Shown here piece by piece: positions 35,889-46,171 of a stretch of 51,696 nucleotides of DNA. Every line of letters starts with the position of its first letter. Position 1 is the stretch's first letter. The stretch is from Henriciella sp. GTDB taxonomy: Bacteria; Pseudomonadota; Alphaproteobacteria; Caulobacterales; Hyphomonadaceae. The stretch spans positions 1 through 51,696 of the forward strand of contig JAJFFK010000014.1 in the NCBI GenBank assembly GCA_021776655.1. Direction: 5' to 3'. Both the position numbers and the translations under genes were made by a program. The notes beneath the pieces were generated by a model, which saw only the letters and a program-made list of their open reading frames with translations, made no database searches and was not told where the DNA came from.

Positions 35889-37478
35889 TCAAGCAGATCG
35901 CTTTTTTGCTTTGCCAGGCGCTTTTTTTGTCGCCGTTTTGCGGGCCGTCGATTTGGCGGCTGCCGCACGCTTGGCCGGTTTGCGTGTTGTGGTTTTTCGA
36001 GCTGCCGGTCGCGTGGCCTTGGCTTTCGCCTTGGGCTTCGGTTTTGGCGCAAGATCGATATTGGCGGCTTTCGCCATCTCATTATAACTCTCGCGGATGC
36101 ACTGGGCGTAGAATTCCGGATCGGTCATGACCTTGCGGTCGGCTGTGAAACCGATCGTCGCCTGCTCAACATAACTCTGCACAATATGGCCGAGACCCAT
36201 ACCATCGAGCAAGCAGAGCATGCCATGCATACTAACCAGTTTCGCACCGGCCGAATAGATCGGGATTGGTGGACCTGGCACATTTGTAACCACTGTGTTG
36301 ACCACCGGCTTGACCCGGTTCGCGATGCCGAGCCGGGTATATAGCTGCGCGCCAAGCGCCATGAACAGGGCCGGCGACGACTTGCTCGCCTCGGTCATCT
36401 GCCGCGCGCCAATCGCGCTTGTCATCGCCTTGGATTTGCTGGTTTCAGCAAACACATAGGCCATACGCTCAACCGGGTCCTCGATATGGGTCCCGAGCGG
36501 TGCAATCATGGCGGAGACCTGATTGCCCATATTCCCTTTTTCGCCTTCAGAGCGAACCGAAATCGGTGCCATTGCTGTCAACGTGTTTTCAGGCAATTCA
36601 TTTGTAGTAGACAGGTATTTCCGCATGGCACCGCCGATAATTGACAGCATGACATCGTTGACTTTAGCGCCTTCAGCCAGGACCCGCATATCCTTGATAT
36701 GTTTCAGCTCGAACGTTTCGCCGCCATAGACACGGTGTGGCGAAACCTTGCCATTGAACCGGGTGCGCGGCGCACTCAAGGCGGCTTTGAGGTCGAACTG
36801 CCCCTTCATCATACCGCGCGCGGCACGATAAAGCCCTGGCAAAGCTTGCCCGGCCACGCCAATTTGGCGGACAGGGTTGACCCAGGCTCGAACATAACCT
36901 TTGGCAAACATCCGCGCTTTGCTTGGCAGCTTGTCCGGGGTCCAAGTGTCTGGCTCGTTCGGCGGAGCTGTGCTCGGCGTGGTTGTATGCAGGGCCGTCA
37001 TCAGGTCGATGCCTGACATCCCGTCAATCGCTGAGTGGTGGACTTTTGTGATCGTGGCGAATGAGCCCTTGGGGATGCCCGGAACATTGTCGAGACCGCC
37101 AACAATCGTAAATTCCCAAGGCGGGCGAGTCAGATCAAGCGGACGGGCAAAGATGCGGGCGGCCTGAATACAAAGCTGGCGCCAATCGCCCGGTGCGGGC
37201 AGGGCGACATGGCGGACATGATATTCCAGGTCGAAATCTTCATCCTCGACCCAATAGGGATAGTCGATATTGAACGGCACCTTGACCAGTTTCTGGCGCA
37301 TCGTCTTCGACAATTGCATGCGTGATTCATAAAAATTCAAAATATCCTTGAACCGGACAAATCCGCCGGGGGCGGTCGAGGGGTCATAGATCAGGATTGA
37401 CCCGATATGCATCGGCGAGCTCGGCGTCTCCAGCGACACAAAGCTCGCATCCATACCTTGTAACTGTTCCATCATCAT
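35889..37478 (-). CDS. WS/DGAT family O-acyltransferase with H1-like basic tail
   Basis: A 529-residue wax ester synthase/diacylglycerol acyltransferase. The catalytic HHxxxDG motif is HHSAIDG at 147-153, the N-terminus MDASFVSLETPSSPMHIGSI is typical, and NVPGPPIPIYSAGAKLVSMH marks the second domain. It esterifies fatty acyl-CoA with fatty alcohol or diacylglycerol for storage lipid. Residues 478-529 form a lysine/alanine/proline tail (PKPKPKAKAKATRPAARK and onward) of histone-H1 or phasin-regulator type that most family members lack, possibly binding DNA or membranes. GGGAGA precedes the ATG triplet at 37478. Confidence 0.93.
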   Translation of the reverse strand: MMMEQLQGMDASFVSLETPSSPMHIGSILIYDPSTAPGGFVRFKDILNFYESRMQLSKTMRQKLVKVPFNIDYPYWVEDEDFDLEYHVRHVALPAPGDWRQLCIQAARIFARPLDLTRPPWEFTIVGGLDNVPGIPKGSFATITKVHHSAIDGMSGIDLMTALHTTTPSTAPPNEPDTWTPDKLPSKARMFAKGYVRAWVNPVRQIGVAGQALPGLYRAARGMMKGQFDLKAALSAPRTRFNGKVSPHRVYGGETFELKHIKDMRVLAEGAKVNDVMLSIIGGAMRKYLSTTNELPENTLTAMAPISVRSEGEKGNMGNQVSAMIAPLGTHIEDPVERMAYVFAETSKSKAMTSAIGARQMTEASKSSPALFMALGAQLYTRLGIANRVKPVVNTVVTNVPGPPIPIYSAGAKLVSMHGMLCLLDGMGLGHIVQSYVEQATIGFTADRKVMTDPEFYAQCIRESYNEMAKAANIDLAPKPKPKAKAKATRPAARKTTTRKPAKRAAAAKSTARKTATKKAPGKAKKRSA

Positions 37479-37484
37479 CTCCCG

Positions 37485-37520
37485 TGTTCATTGCCCCGAT
37501 TAGCATACAAACATGTATGA
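37485..37520. promoter_or_regulatory. Possible operator before the acyltransferase gene
   Basis: CATAC (37505-37509) and GTATG (37516-37520) form a short dyad around AAACAT, 27-42 bp upstream of the acyltransferase start. It is too short to be sure; a TetR-type regulator is encoded 3.5 kb away. Confidence 0.2.
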
Positions 37521-37598
37521 AGCTTGAGGTTTATCCATCTACATTGCGCGTTTCCGGCAGTTTGGCGAATCGTACTCGTGCGGCTGGGGAAAACCTGA

Positions 37599-39602
37599 TC
37601 AAGGCGTAACGATTGGAAACCAGAAATCCGGCTGCTCGAGCGCCTGAAACATATCTGCAACTGCACGGCGGTTGCCATCAATCTCAAAATTCCCGTTCAC
37701 GACCTGTAGCTGGATGTTCGCTTCGCCGAGTAAAATTCTATCGAACAATGCGCGCTCAACCGTAACCTCCGCGAGAGGGTCAGGGACGCCACCTTCGCGA
37801 GGCACCAGGATTGCCTGTTCTACAAGCATGGTCAGGGTTTCGTTGGTGTCAGTGAAATTGAACACAATGGCATGGGGTTCCCGCTGCATCAGTTCAGGAT
37901 TGTAGCGAACGGCAAGTGAATTGAACAAATCAATCGACGGCACGGCCTGCAGGAATTCCAGATTGCCGAGTTGCGGGTTGCCCAGGTCCGGGATGCCGCG
38001 ACGAAGCTCCGCCGCGCCAGTTAGATAGTAACTGCGCCAAGCCCCGCTTTCGGCCTGAAACCCCATCTGCTCATAGCTGGCTGCGAGCCAGAGCTTGGCT
38101 GCCGTATTGTTGGGCGTTGCGAATACGACATGATTGAAGACTTCCGCCGCCCATCTGTAGTCGCCATCGTCAAACGCCTGGGCGCCCAGCTCCAGCGCCA
38201 TTTTTGTCCCCCCCATCGCGGCAACGTAGCGCGGCGCGGTTACAGTGTGCGGGTGCTCATTATATTCCGCTGGGACACCGCCCCACCAACCAAAATAGTG
38301 CTGGTAGACGGCTTTTGAGTTATGGTTCAGTGTGCCGTAATAGCCGCGTGTGTCAAAACTGTCCGATTGAAAATCAGGCTCGCCGATCGCCTCAGCAGCT
38401 TCATCCATTGTCGCACCCGCATTGGCCTGGCGCATGGTCTGATCGTGTACATAGCGATAGATATCGCGTTGCCCCCGCAGGAAACTCTGGACGTTTTCAG
38501 TACCCCAGCTTGGCCAATGATGGGACGCAAAAACAACATCACTGACGTCGCCATATTCGGCAAGTGTGTAGTCGATCACCCGGCTCCAGGCCAAAGCGTC
38601 ACGGACTTTGGCCCCGCGCGGTGTCAGGATGTTATGCATGGTTCCGGTTGCCACTTCCGCCGTACATAGCGCGCGCTTTTCCGGCAAGTAGAACATGAAC
38701 TCCGCCGGGGCTTCGGTGCCGGCTGCGTCGATAAACTCGAAGGTCACGCCATCAATCACCCTGATGGTTCCGCGTCCGCTAATCTCCTCGGTCGGCAAGA
38801 TCAGACTGATCGTACCATTTGGCAGCCCCGGACCGAGGCCAGACCCGACATGAGCGGATTGTGAGCGCGCCAGCGTATTGCCGAACATGTAGGTCGAGCG
38901 CCGTGACATCTGATTGCCAGCGATCAGGTTCTCAGACACCGCGCTTTCAGAAAATCCAATTGGCGCGAGGACCGGAACGCCGCGTTCAGACACATCTTCA
39001 TCACTGATCACACCGCGCACACCGCCGAAATGATCGGCATGCGAATGGGTGTAAATTACGCCGGTAACGGGGCGCTCGCCAAGCGTGTCATTGACCAGTT
39101 TCAACGCGGCAGCTGCGGTTTCGGTCGTGGTCAGAGGATCAACAATGATCCAGCCAGTGTCCCCGGAAATAATACTCATCACGGCCAAATCGTAGCCACG
39201 CACCTGGTAAATTCCGTCCATAACTTCAAACAAGCCATGGTGCGCAGCAAGTTGCGATTGGCGCCACAGAGACGGGTTCACGGTATCTGGTGTCGCATCG
39301 TCGAGAAAGTCAAACTGCGTGACCGACCAGACCGTATTGCCATCCGCATCCAGAATAGCAGGGTCTTGAACGTATCCAAGGCGGCCGCGCTCGACATCAA
39401 TCCGGTCACTCTTGTCATCGAGCGGTAGCCGGTTTGCGAGGGCCAAGTTGACTTGTTTGGTCATCTCGGTGGCAAGCCCTGCTTCAGGCGGTGAGGGCCC
39501 GTCACTCAGACCCGCTGTCGGGCTGCTGGGCGCGAGGGGTTCAGAAGAAGGCGCACACCCGGCAAGGCCCAAAACCAGAATTCCAAGACTGAATAATCGC
39601 AT
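37599..39602 (-). CDS. SdsA-type alkylsulfatase/MBL-fold lipoprotein
   Basis: A 667-residue metallo-beta-lactamase-fold enzyme of the linear alkylsulfatase (SdsA1/YjcS) family. The zinc motif HSHADH is at 186-191 (IYTHSHADHFGG), with further ligands in the FASHHWPSWG and CTAEV regions. A dimerisation region and a C-terminal SCP2-like domain follow, giving the normal length. The signal sequence ends with LAGC (C16), so it is a surface or periplasmic lipoprotein. Family members release long-chain alcohols from alkyl sulfates such as SDS. The acyltransferase gene lies 120 bp downstream and could esterify such alcohols. Confidence 0.9.
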   Translation of the reverse strand: MRLFSLGILVLGLAGCAPSSEPLAPSSPTAGLSDGPSPPEAGLATEMTKQVNLALANRLPLDDKSDRIDVERGRLGYVQDPAILDADGNTVWSVTQFDFLDDATPDTVNPSLWRQSQLAAHHGLFEVMDGIYQVRGYDLAVMSIISGDTGWIIVDPLTTTETAAAALKLVNDTLGERPVTGVIYTHSHADHFGGVRGVISDEDVSERGVPVLAPIGFSESAVSENLIAGNQMSRRSTYMFGNTLARSQSAHVGSGLGPGLPNGTISLILPTEEISGRGTIRVIDGVTFEFIDAAGTEAPAEFMFYLPEKRALCTAEVATGTMHNILTPRGAKVRDALAWSRVIDYTLAEYGDVSDVVFASHHWPSWGTENVQSFLRGQRDIYRYVHDQTMRQANAGATMDEAAEAIGEPDFQSDSFDTRGYYGTLNHNSKAVYQHYFGWWGGVPAEYNEHPHTVTAPRYVAAMGGTKMALELGAQAFDDGDYRWAAEVFNHVVFATPNNTAAKLWLAASYEQMGFQAESGAWRSYYLTGAAELRRGIPDLGNPQLGNLEFLQAVPSIDLFNSLAVRYNPELMQREPHAIVFNFTDTNETLTMLVEQAILVPREGGVPDPLAEVTVERALFDRILLGEANIQLQVVNGNFEIDGNRRAVADMFQALEQPDFWFPIVTP

Positions 39603-39672
39603 GCCGTCCTCCCTTATCAGGACTAGGAATGGCGGAAGATGGCGCTAAAAACAAGTGTTTAGGGCTGGTGGG

Positions 39673-40341
39673 TCAAAACCGTTCAAGTGTTTCAGGGATG
39701 CCAAATCCCTTCAACCGCTCGCAAGCCCAGTCATAATCACTCGCACAAGATTGCTGCAACAGGCGTGATCCACGGGTGCGATCGAGATCACCGCCTTGCC
39801 CGCGATAAAGCATGTTCCCAAGTCCGGCGCAGCCACGTGGATCCTTCAAGCCACAAGCATGATCGTACAGTTCGCGGGCATGTTCCATGTCGGACCGACG
39901 CGCGCCTCGGCCAAGATGCGACAGATAGGCTTGCTGCGTACATGCGACGATATGATCGCCCTGCAAACACGACCGATCATATAGATTACGCGCCAGTCTG
40001 TAATCCTGTGAGACGCCAATGCCACGGCGATACATGTCAGCGACTTTGTGGCAATTGCGCGCCCATTGATCCTGCTCGGCTTCGGTTGAGTCGCACAGAG
40101 TTTGGTACAGGCCGCGCGACTCGTCGAAGCGGTCCTGCGCACGTTCAAAGTCAAGGCCGGAATCGTCGGTCACGACATTACCTGGAACACCGCTGCTGAG
40201 GCGTCCACCCTCATTGTACAAGCGGTCTGCGTACAATTCTTCGGGACTGTAAGGGGTTGGCGGTTTGGGCCCGAACTGCGCGCTGGCGGCAAGAGGCATC
40301 AGGCTCAAGCAGGCCAACAAGGCGATCAAACGTGCAAACAT
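39673..40341 (-). CDS. Exported cysteine-rich Sel1-repeat protein
   Basis: A 222-residue protein with a signal peptide cleaved after ASA (MFARLIALLACLSLMPLAASA). At least three Sel1-like repeats follow, each carrying a cysteine pair of the Hcp type (for example ARNLYDRSCLQGDHIVACTQ and ARELYDHACGLKDPRGCAGL), so it is held by disulfides in the periplasm. Its role is unknown; such proteins act as scaffolds. It is divergent from the SDR gene with ~130 bp between the starts. Confidence 0.85.
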   Translation of the reverse strand: MFARLIALLACLSLMPLAASAQFGPKPPTPYSPEELYADRLYNEGGRLSSGVPGNVVTDDSGLDFERAQDRFDESRGLYQTLCDSTEAEQDQWARNCHKVADMYRRGIGVSQDYRLARNLYDRSCLQGDHIVACTQQAYLSHLGRGARRSDMEHARELYDHACGLKDPRGCAGLGNMLYRGQGGDLDRTRGSRLLQQSCASDYDWACERLKGFGIPETLERF

Positions 40342-40469
40342 TGAGAAACTCCCGGCGCGGCTAAATTGTAATACTATAGCTAAGATTATGGCGCTTTCCT
40401 GTCGAGTCTTGCCAGACAGCTTTTAGCCTGACAGGCTGATGTCTGAAGATGACATGTGAGGAAGACAGT

Positions 40470-41441
40470 ATGGCTGCAGATAATCAAAAACCAATAGGGT
40501 CCGGCTTTGGCGCGAAAAGCACAGCGCAGGAGGTTCTGGCGGGCAAGGGTCTGGCGGGTAAAAACGTCATTGTTACAGGTGGCTATAGTGGTATCGGCAT
40601 AGAGGCGGTGAAAGCGCTGGCGGCAGCTGGTGCGAAAGTGACGGTGCCCGCGAGACGGCCTGAAGCGGCGAGCGACGAGCTTGGACAGATATCTGGCGAC
40701 ATAGAAATCGCGTCGATGGACCTCGGCGATATTGGCAGTGTGCGAAAATTTGCAGACGACTATGCTTCAACTGGGCGCCAGCTCGATATCCTGATAAATA
40801 ATGCAGGAATTATGGCTTGTCCTGAGGAACGGGTTGGTCCGGGCTGGGAGCGCCAGTTTGGGGTCAACCATCTTGGCCATATGGCCCTGGCTGTTGGCCT
40901 GTTACCCGCTTTGCAAAAAGCCAATGGGGCACGTGTGGTGGCGCTGTCCTCAACGGCACATATTCGCAGCGATGTTCATTGGGACGATCCTCATTTCAAC
41001 GATCATCCTTACGAAAAGTGGGACGCTTACGGTCAGGCCAAGTCTGCCAACGCCTTGTTTGCCCTCGGTGCAGATCAGCGCTGGGACCAGTATGGTGTCA
41101 CCGCATTTGGGGTTCATCCAGGCGGTATTTTTACGCCCTTGCAACGCCATCTCAGCGATGAAGAAATGGTTGCCTTGGGCTGGAAGAATGCGGATGGGAC
41201 AGTCCCGCCAGCGGTACAGGCAATGTTCAAGACACCAGAGCAGGGCGCGGCAACCAGTATATGGGCGGCGACGGCTGACCAGTTGAATGATCGCGGTGGT
41301 GAATACTGCGAAAATTGTGATATTGCTCAACTCGCCGGTGCGGAGAGCCAACGCTGGGAACATGCTCGCGAGTGGGTTACGGATGAAGCGAAAGCTGACC
41401 GTTTGTGGGAGATGAGCGAGACGATGCTCGCCGGTTCATAA
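40470..41441 (+). CDS. Short-chain dehydrogenase/reductase
   Basis: A 323-residue SDR of the retinol dehydrogenase/WWOX-like type. The NADP site is VTGGYSGIGIEAVKALAAAG, then DILINNAGIMACPEER (NNAG), VVALSSTAH with the catalytic serine, and YGQAKSANALFAL with the YxxxK tyrosine and lysine. GAGGAAG 5 nt upstream supports the ATG at 40470 over 40449. The substrate is unknown. It ends 23 bp before the lipoprotein gene, so the two are co-transcribed. Confidence 0.9.
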   Translation: MAADNQKPIGSGFGAKSTAQEVLAGKGLAGKNVIVTGGYSGIGIEAVKALAAAGAKVTVPARRPEAASDELGQISGDIEIASMDLGDIGSVRKFADDYASTGRQLDILINNAGIMACPEERVGPGWERQFGVNHLGHMALAVGLLPALQKANGARVVALSSTAHIRSDVHWDDPHFNDHPYEKWDAYGQAKSANALFALGADQRWDQYGVTAFGVHPGGIFTPLQRHLSDEEMVALGWKNADGTVPPAVQAMFKTPEQGAATSIWAATADQLNDRGGEYCENCDIAQLAGAESQRWEHAREWVTDEAKADRLWEMSETMLAGS

Positions 41442-41464
41442 GAGATTTTGCAGGAGGACAGATA

Positions 41465-42334
41465 ATGAGAATAGTATTATTGAGCGCGGCTTTGCTTGGG
41501 CTGACCGGATGCGCGCATATTCATGGCCACCCTCACGGTGAGGGTGAAGCCGCAATGGCCGAGGCTGACCAGGCCGTTGCCGAACCTGCCGCTGAGGCGG
41601 TCACGGAACCTATTGTAGAGGCTGTCGCGACAGTCGAGAAGGCCGCTGATGTGCCGGGGCTTTATGCGGCGCTGCTAATGCATGCCGACCGCCCTGAAGG
41701 TGACGACGAGGATGATGCCGCGCGTAAGCCTGATGCTGTGCTTGAATTTGCTGGTGTTGAAGCGGGTATGAATGTCTATGAGATCGAGGCAGGTCGCGGG
41801 TATTATACCGAACTTCTGTCACGCGCTGTTGGTCCTGAAGGTTCTGTGACTATGCAGAATCCGGCTGGGTTTGACGGGTTCCTCGGTGACAGTGTTGAAA
41901 AGCGTCTCGCTGATGACCGGCTGGCCAATGTCACTTTGCGTAAGTCAAACTTCGATGATCTCGGCGCTGAAGACGGTTCAATGGATATTGTGACATGGAT
42001 TTTGGGGCCGCATGAGCTTTGGTTTGTTCCCAGCGACGGCGAAGGTTTGGGCGATCCAGCGGCATCGTTCGCACAGATCGCTGCGATGCTGAAACCTGGC
42101 GGCGTTTTTGTGGTTGTTGACCATGCCGCTGATGCCGCTTCACCGGCAAGCACTGGCGGCGATACACACCGGATTGATCCACAAATCATCAAGGATATGG
42201 CAGCCGCAGCTGGGCTTGAATTTGCCGAGTCGAGCGACGTTCTGGCAAACGACGATGATGATCGCGCGGTCATGGTGTTCGATCCAGCGGTGCGTCGCAA
42301 GACAGATCGGTTCATCTTGAAGTTTCGCAAATAG
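41465..42334 (+). CDS. Secreted methyltransferase-fold lipoprotein
   Basis: A 289-residue protein with a lipoprotein signal (MRIVLLSAALLGLTGC, C16), a His-rich patch (HIHGHPHGEGE) and an Ala/Glu-rich linker to ~residue 60. A class I methyltransferase-like domain follows: YEIEAGRGYYTELLSRAVG in place of the SAM glycine loop, MDIVTWILGPHELWFVP, and AAMLKPGGVFVVVDHAAD. SAM is not normally present outside the cytoplasm, so the domain may have a different role. AGGAGG before the ATG at 41465 is strong. I know of similar exported proteins in other Proteobacteria, but not of a proven function. Confidence 0.85.
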   Translation: MRIVLLSAALLGLTGCAHIHGHPHGEGEAAMAEADQAVAEPAAEAVTEPIVEAVATVEKAADVPGLYAALLMHADRPEGDDEDDAARKPDAVLEFAGVEAGMNVYEIEAGRGYYTELLSRAVGPEGSVTMQNPAGFDGFLGDSVEKRLADDRLANVTLRKSNFDDLGAEDGSMDIVTWILGPHELWFVPSDGEGLGDPAASFAQIAAMLKPGGVFVVVDHAADAASPASTGGDTHRIDPQIIKDMAAAAGLEFAESSDVLANDDDDRAVMVFDPAVRRKTDRFILKFRK

Positions 42335-42390
42335 CAACCTGTCTGATCGGTAAGCTTGACCATCGGCAAGGCCGAGAGCAGTGAGGGCGA

Positions 42391-43137
42391 ATGAGCCAAG
42401 TGTCGCCCTCACAGCCCAATGCAGGACCTGGATCGCGCAAAGGTCTGTGGGCGGCGCTGATCCTTATCACGGCCTTGGCAGCGCTCATGCTGGTTGGCAA
42501 ATTTGGTGGCTTCTTTGACCCCGAAGAACTCGGGATGCAGCTCGGCTTGGCGATCCGCGAGTTTGCCGATGGACCGTACGGTTTACCGGCACTGATATTG
42601 GTGTTCTGCGCTGCGGCGGTTTTTGCTGTGCCGCAATTTGTTCTGATCGGCGTGGCGGTATTTGCGTTTGGACCCGGACTTGGGTCGCTGTTTGCCTGGA
42701 TCGCAACGATGTGCTCGGGCAGCTTGTTTTACGGGGTGGGGCGGTTTTCAGGCAGTTCTGTCCTTGCCCGGATTCCAAGCCGGCGGCTTGAGCGATTCAC
42801 TCGGTTTGTCGGACGAAATGCCTTCATCGCCAGCGCTGTTGTTCGCAATATTCCGGCCGGGCCGTTTATATTTGTAAACATGGTGTTCGGTGCCCTGAAA
42901 GCACGGGTCTTACCCTATTTTGTCGGGATGGCAGTGGGCATCATTCCCAAGATTGCCTTGGTTGCCTTTGCGGGAAAAGGCATTCGCGCGGCGCTGGAAG
43001 GCAATGAGTTGATGGCGGCAGGCATGGCCTCGGCCGCGATTGCCGTATTTGTTGGAGGCTGGCTCTATGTGAGGCGTCGCCGCAAAAAAGGGGAGAATAT
43101 TGCGCTAAAGGCCGCGGATACTGTTGACAGCGCGTGA
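42391..43137 (+). CDS. TVP38/TMEM64 (VTT-domain) membrane protein
   Basis: A 248-residue inner-membrane protein with about five or six hydrophobic segments. The VTT/DedA-like signature is present: GVAVFAFGPGLGSLFAWIATMCSGSLFYGVGR, then the arginine-rich FTRFVGRNAFIASAVVRNIPAGPF. The family includes lipid scramblases and DedA proteins. It ends with a basic cytoplasmic tail. The spacing to the previous gene (56 bp) allows co-transcription. Its last codons contain TTGACA (43124-43129), possibly the -35 box for the leader of leuA. Confidence 0.88.
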   Translation: MSQVSPSQPNAGPGSRKGLWAALILITALAALMLVGKFGGFFDPEELGMQLGLAIREFADGPYGLPALILVFCAAAVFAVPQFVLIGVAVFAFGPGLGSLFAWIATMCSGSLFYGVGRFSGSSVLARIPSRRLERFTRFVGRNAFIASAVVRNIPAGPFIFVNMVFGALKARVLPYFVGMAVGIIPKIALVAFAGKGIRAALEGNELMAAGMASAAIAVFVGGWLYVRRRRKKGENIALKAADTVDSA

Positions 43138-43158
43138 TTGCGGCAACATGAGTGCAAT

Positions 43159-43251
43159 ATGAGCAAGAACTTGCCTCCACACGCGGTTTATTTAGCGCAA
43201 CTAGATGATCTGCTGCTTACTGGCCCCTGGCCGGTTGCTGCTGGGGTATAG
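43159..43251 (+). CDS. leuL: Leucine-rich leader peptide before leuA
   Basis: A 30-codon frame that begins at the ATG at 43159 and ends TAG. It has six leucine codons, three of them in a row (codons 18-20, CTG CTG CTT, DDLLLTG). It sits 66 bp before leuA and is followed by pairing sequences and a T-run. That is the layout of a leucine attenuator, in which ribosome stalling at scarce leucyl-tRNA prevents termination. There is no obvious ribosome-binding site, so it may be leaderless. Confidence 0.55.
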   Translation: MSKNLPPHAVYLAQLDDLLLTGPWPVAAGV

Positions 43252-43292
43252 GCCCGGCACACGGTCAGGGGACAAGCGGACTTTTCTTTTTT
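43224..43292 (+). promoter_or_regulatory. Attenuator-like hairpin and T-run before leuA
   Basis: CCCCTGGCCG (43224-43233) can pair with CGGTCAGGGG (43262-43271), 10 bp with one G-T. A competing stem joins GCCGG (43230-43234) to CCGGC (43254-43258). Ten bases after the first stem comes TTTTCTTTTTT (43282-43292). The stems overlap the end of the leader peptide, as attenuation requires, but the gap between stem and T-run is longer than normal. Confidence 0.45.
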
Positions 43293-43317
43293 ACCCGTTT
43301 TCAAGGCTCCAGACCCC

Positions 43318-44850
43318 ATGACTGATACTTCCGATATTGTCATTTTTGACACAACCATGCGTGATGGCGAGCAGTCGCCCGGCGCATCGATGACCCACAA
43401 TGAAAAACTGGCGCTCGGTGAGCTACTTGAGGCGATGGGAGTTGATATCATTGAAGCAGGTTTTCCGGCCGCTTCGCAAGGGGACTTCGAGGCGGTCAAC
43501 GAGCTGGCTCGGCGGTCCAGGTCGGTTGTCATATGCGGATTGGCGCGCTCGACACCGGGCGATATTGACCGCTGCGCTGAGGCGGTCAGGCAAGCTGCGC
43601 GCCCGCGTATCCATACGTTCATTTCGACCAGCCCTGTCCATATGAAGCATAAGCTAAAAATGGGTGCGAATGCGGTTCTGGAGGCGGTTGGACGCTCAGT
43701 GGCGCAGGCACGCAATCTGGTTGATGATGTCGAATGGAGCCCGGAAGACGCGACCCGCACAGAGTTTGATTTTCTGTGCAAGTGCATTGATGCGGCGATT
43801 GTCGCAGGCGCTACTACAATCAATATCCCTGACACGGTCGGCTATTCGCACCCGGAAGAATATGGCGCACTGATCCGCAATTTGCGCGAAACGATACCCG
43901 GCGCCGACAAGGTTATCTGGTCAACCCATTGCCATAATGATCTTGGGCTCGCTGTCGCCAATTCACTGGCCGGCGCTGCCAATGGTGCGCGCCAGATCGA
44001 GTGTACGATCAATGGCCTGGGTGAGCGTGCCGGGAATGCGGCATTGGAAGAGGTTGTGATGGCGCTGAATGTGCGCCGCGACAGTTTGCCGTTCAATACA
44101 GCTATCGACACAACCAAGCTAGCGGCCGCCAGCCATATGGTCAGCCGGATTACGGGCTTTCCAGTGCAGTATAACAAGGCGATTGTCGGCAAGAACGCGT
44201 TTGCTCATGAGAGTGGAATTCATCAGGATGGCATGCTGAAAAATGCCGAAACCTATGAAATCATGAAGCCGGAAGATGTTGGGGTGTCGAAAACCAGCCT
44301 GGTCATGGGCAAACATTCGGGTCGTCACGCCTTTCGCGACAAGCTGCAAAGCCTCGGCTATGAGTTGGACGGCGATGCGCTGAATGCTGCATTCAAGCGC
44401 TTCAAGCAGCTTGCTGATCGCAAGAAACATGTTTTTGACGACGACATTCTGGCTTTGGTCGATGATCAATTGTCGGCGGTCGGGGAACGAATTTCGTTTG
44501 AGCGCTTGCGGGTTATTGCTGGCTCTGAAGGTCCACAAACAGCTGATCTAGTGATGCGAGTTGAGGGTGAGCTTCAAGAGGTAACGTGTGAGGGCAATGG
44601 TCCTGTAGATGCTGTGTTTCTTGCGATCCGGGCGGTCGTGCCGCATCAAAGCAAGCTCGATCTATTCCAGGTGCATGCGGTGACCGGCGGGACTGATGCC
44701 CAAGCCGAGGTCAGCGTTCGGCTGAAAGGCGAGGGTATTATGGCGACCGGGAGGGCGTCCGATCCTGATACTCTGGTGGCCAGCGCGAAAGCCTATATTC
44801 ATGCTTTGAACAAACTGGAAGCGCGTCGTTTGAAGCGGGTGGCCAGTTAA
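43318..44850 (+). CDS. leuA: 2-isopropylmalate synthase
   Basis: A 510-residue enzyme that condenses acetyl-CoA with 2-oxoisovalerate, the first step of leucine synthesis. The metal/catalytic motif [17 protein letters not shown] is at the N-terminus, [16 protein letters not shown] holds the HxH metal site, and [16 protein letters not shown] is the loop before the C-terminal part. A LeuA dimer/regulatory domain (residues ~380-500) ends the protein and binds leucine in the family. It is preceded by a leader peptide and hairpins, so both feedback inhibition and attenuation are likely. The mre operon starts 228 bp downstream. Confidence 0.97.
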   Translation: MTDTSDIVIFDTTMRDGEQSPGASMTHNEKLALGELLEAMGVDIIEAGFPAASQGDFEAVNELARRSRSVVICGLARSTPGDIDRCAEAVRQAARPRIHTFISTSPVHMKHKLKMGANAVLEAVGRSVAQARNLVDDVEWSPEDATRTEFDFLCKCIDAAIVAGATTINIPDTVGYSHPEEYGALIRNLRETIPGADKVIWSTHCHNDLGLAVANSLAGAANGARQIECTINGLGERAGNAALEEVVMALNVRRDSLPFNTAIDTTKLAAASHMVSRITGFPVQYNKAIVGKNAFAHESGIHQDGMLKNAETYEIMKPEDVGVSKTSLVMGKHSGRHAFRDKLQSLGYELDGDALNAAFKRFKQLADRKKHVFDDDILALVDDQLSAVGERISFERLRVIAGSEGPQTADLVMRVEGELQEVTCEGNGPVDAVFLAIRAVVPHQSKLDLFQVHAVTGGTDAQAEVSVRLKGEGIMATGRASDPDTLVASAKAYIHALNKLEARRLKRVAS

Positions 44851-44893
44851 TCAAGCAGAGTACGACCCGTTCCCGAAACAGATTAACAATTGG

Positions 44894-44922
44894 TTGTGAA
44901 ACCATCCAACATTCAATGTATA
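44894..44922 (+). promoter_or_regulatory. Possible mre operon promoter
   Basis: TTGTGA (44894-44899) and TGTATA (44917-44922) are spaced by 17 bp. They lie 157 bp before mreB, leaving a long untranslated leader in the AT-rich 228-bp gap after leuA. No other pair looked better. Confidence 0.35.
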
Positions 44923-45051
44923 TAGGGCTCTCCCACTAATGGAACGTCTCGTACACTGAATATGCGAGATGGTACTTGCTTTAATCAGATGTAAACGGCA
45001 GTAGAGTATAGGGCTGATCATTAACTTTAGTGAAGTGCGATCATTTTGTGA

Positions 45052-46128
<1,077 letters not shown>

Positions 46129-46171
46129 ACTTAGGAGCCCAAAAAGGGAGAGCCCGGAGGGGCGTTGATCT

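Noticed and set aside
43188-43835. Leftward frame of 215 codons opposite the start of leuA
   Set aside because: Antisense to the catalytic domain of leuA, with low-complexity serine-rich composition and no motif.
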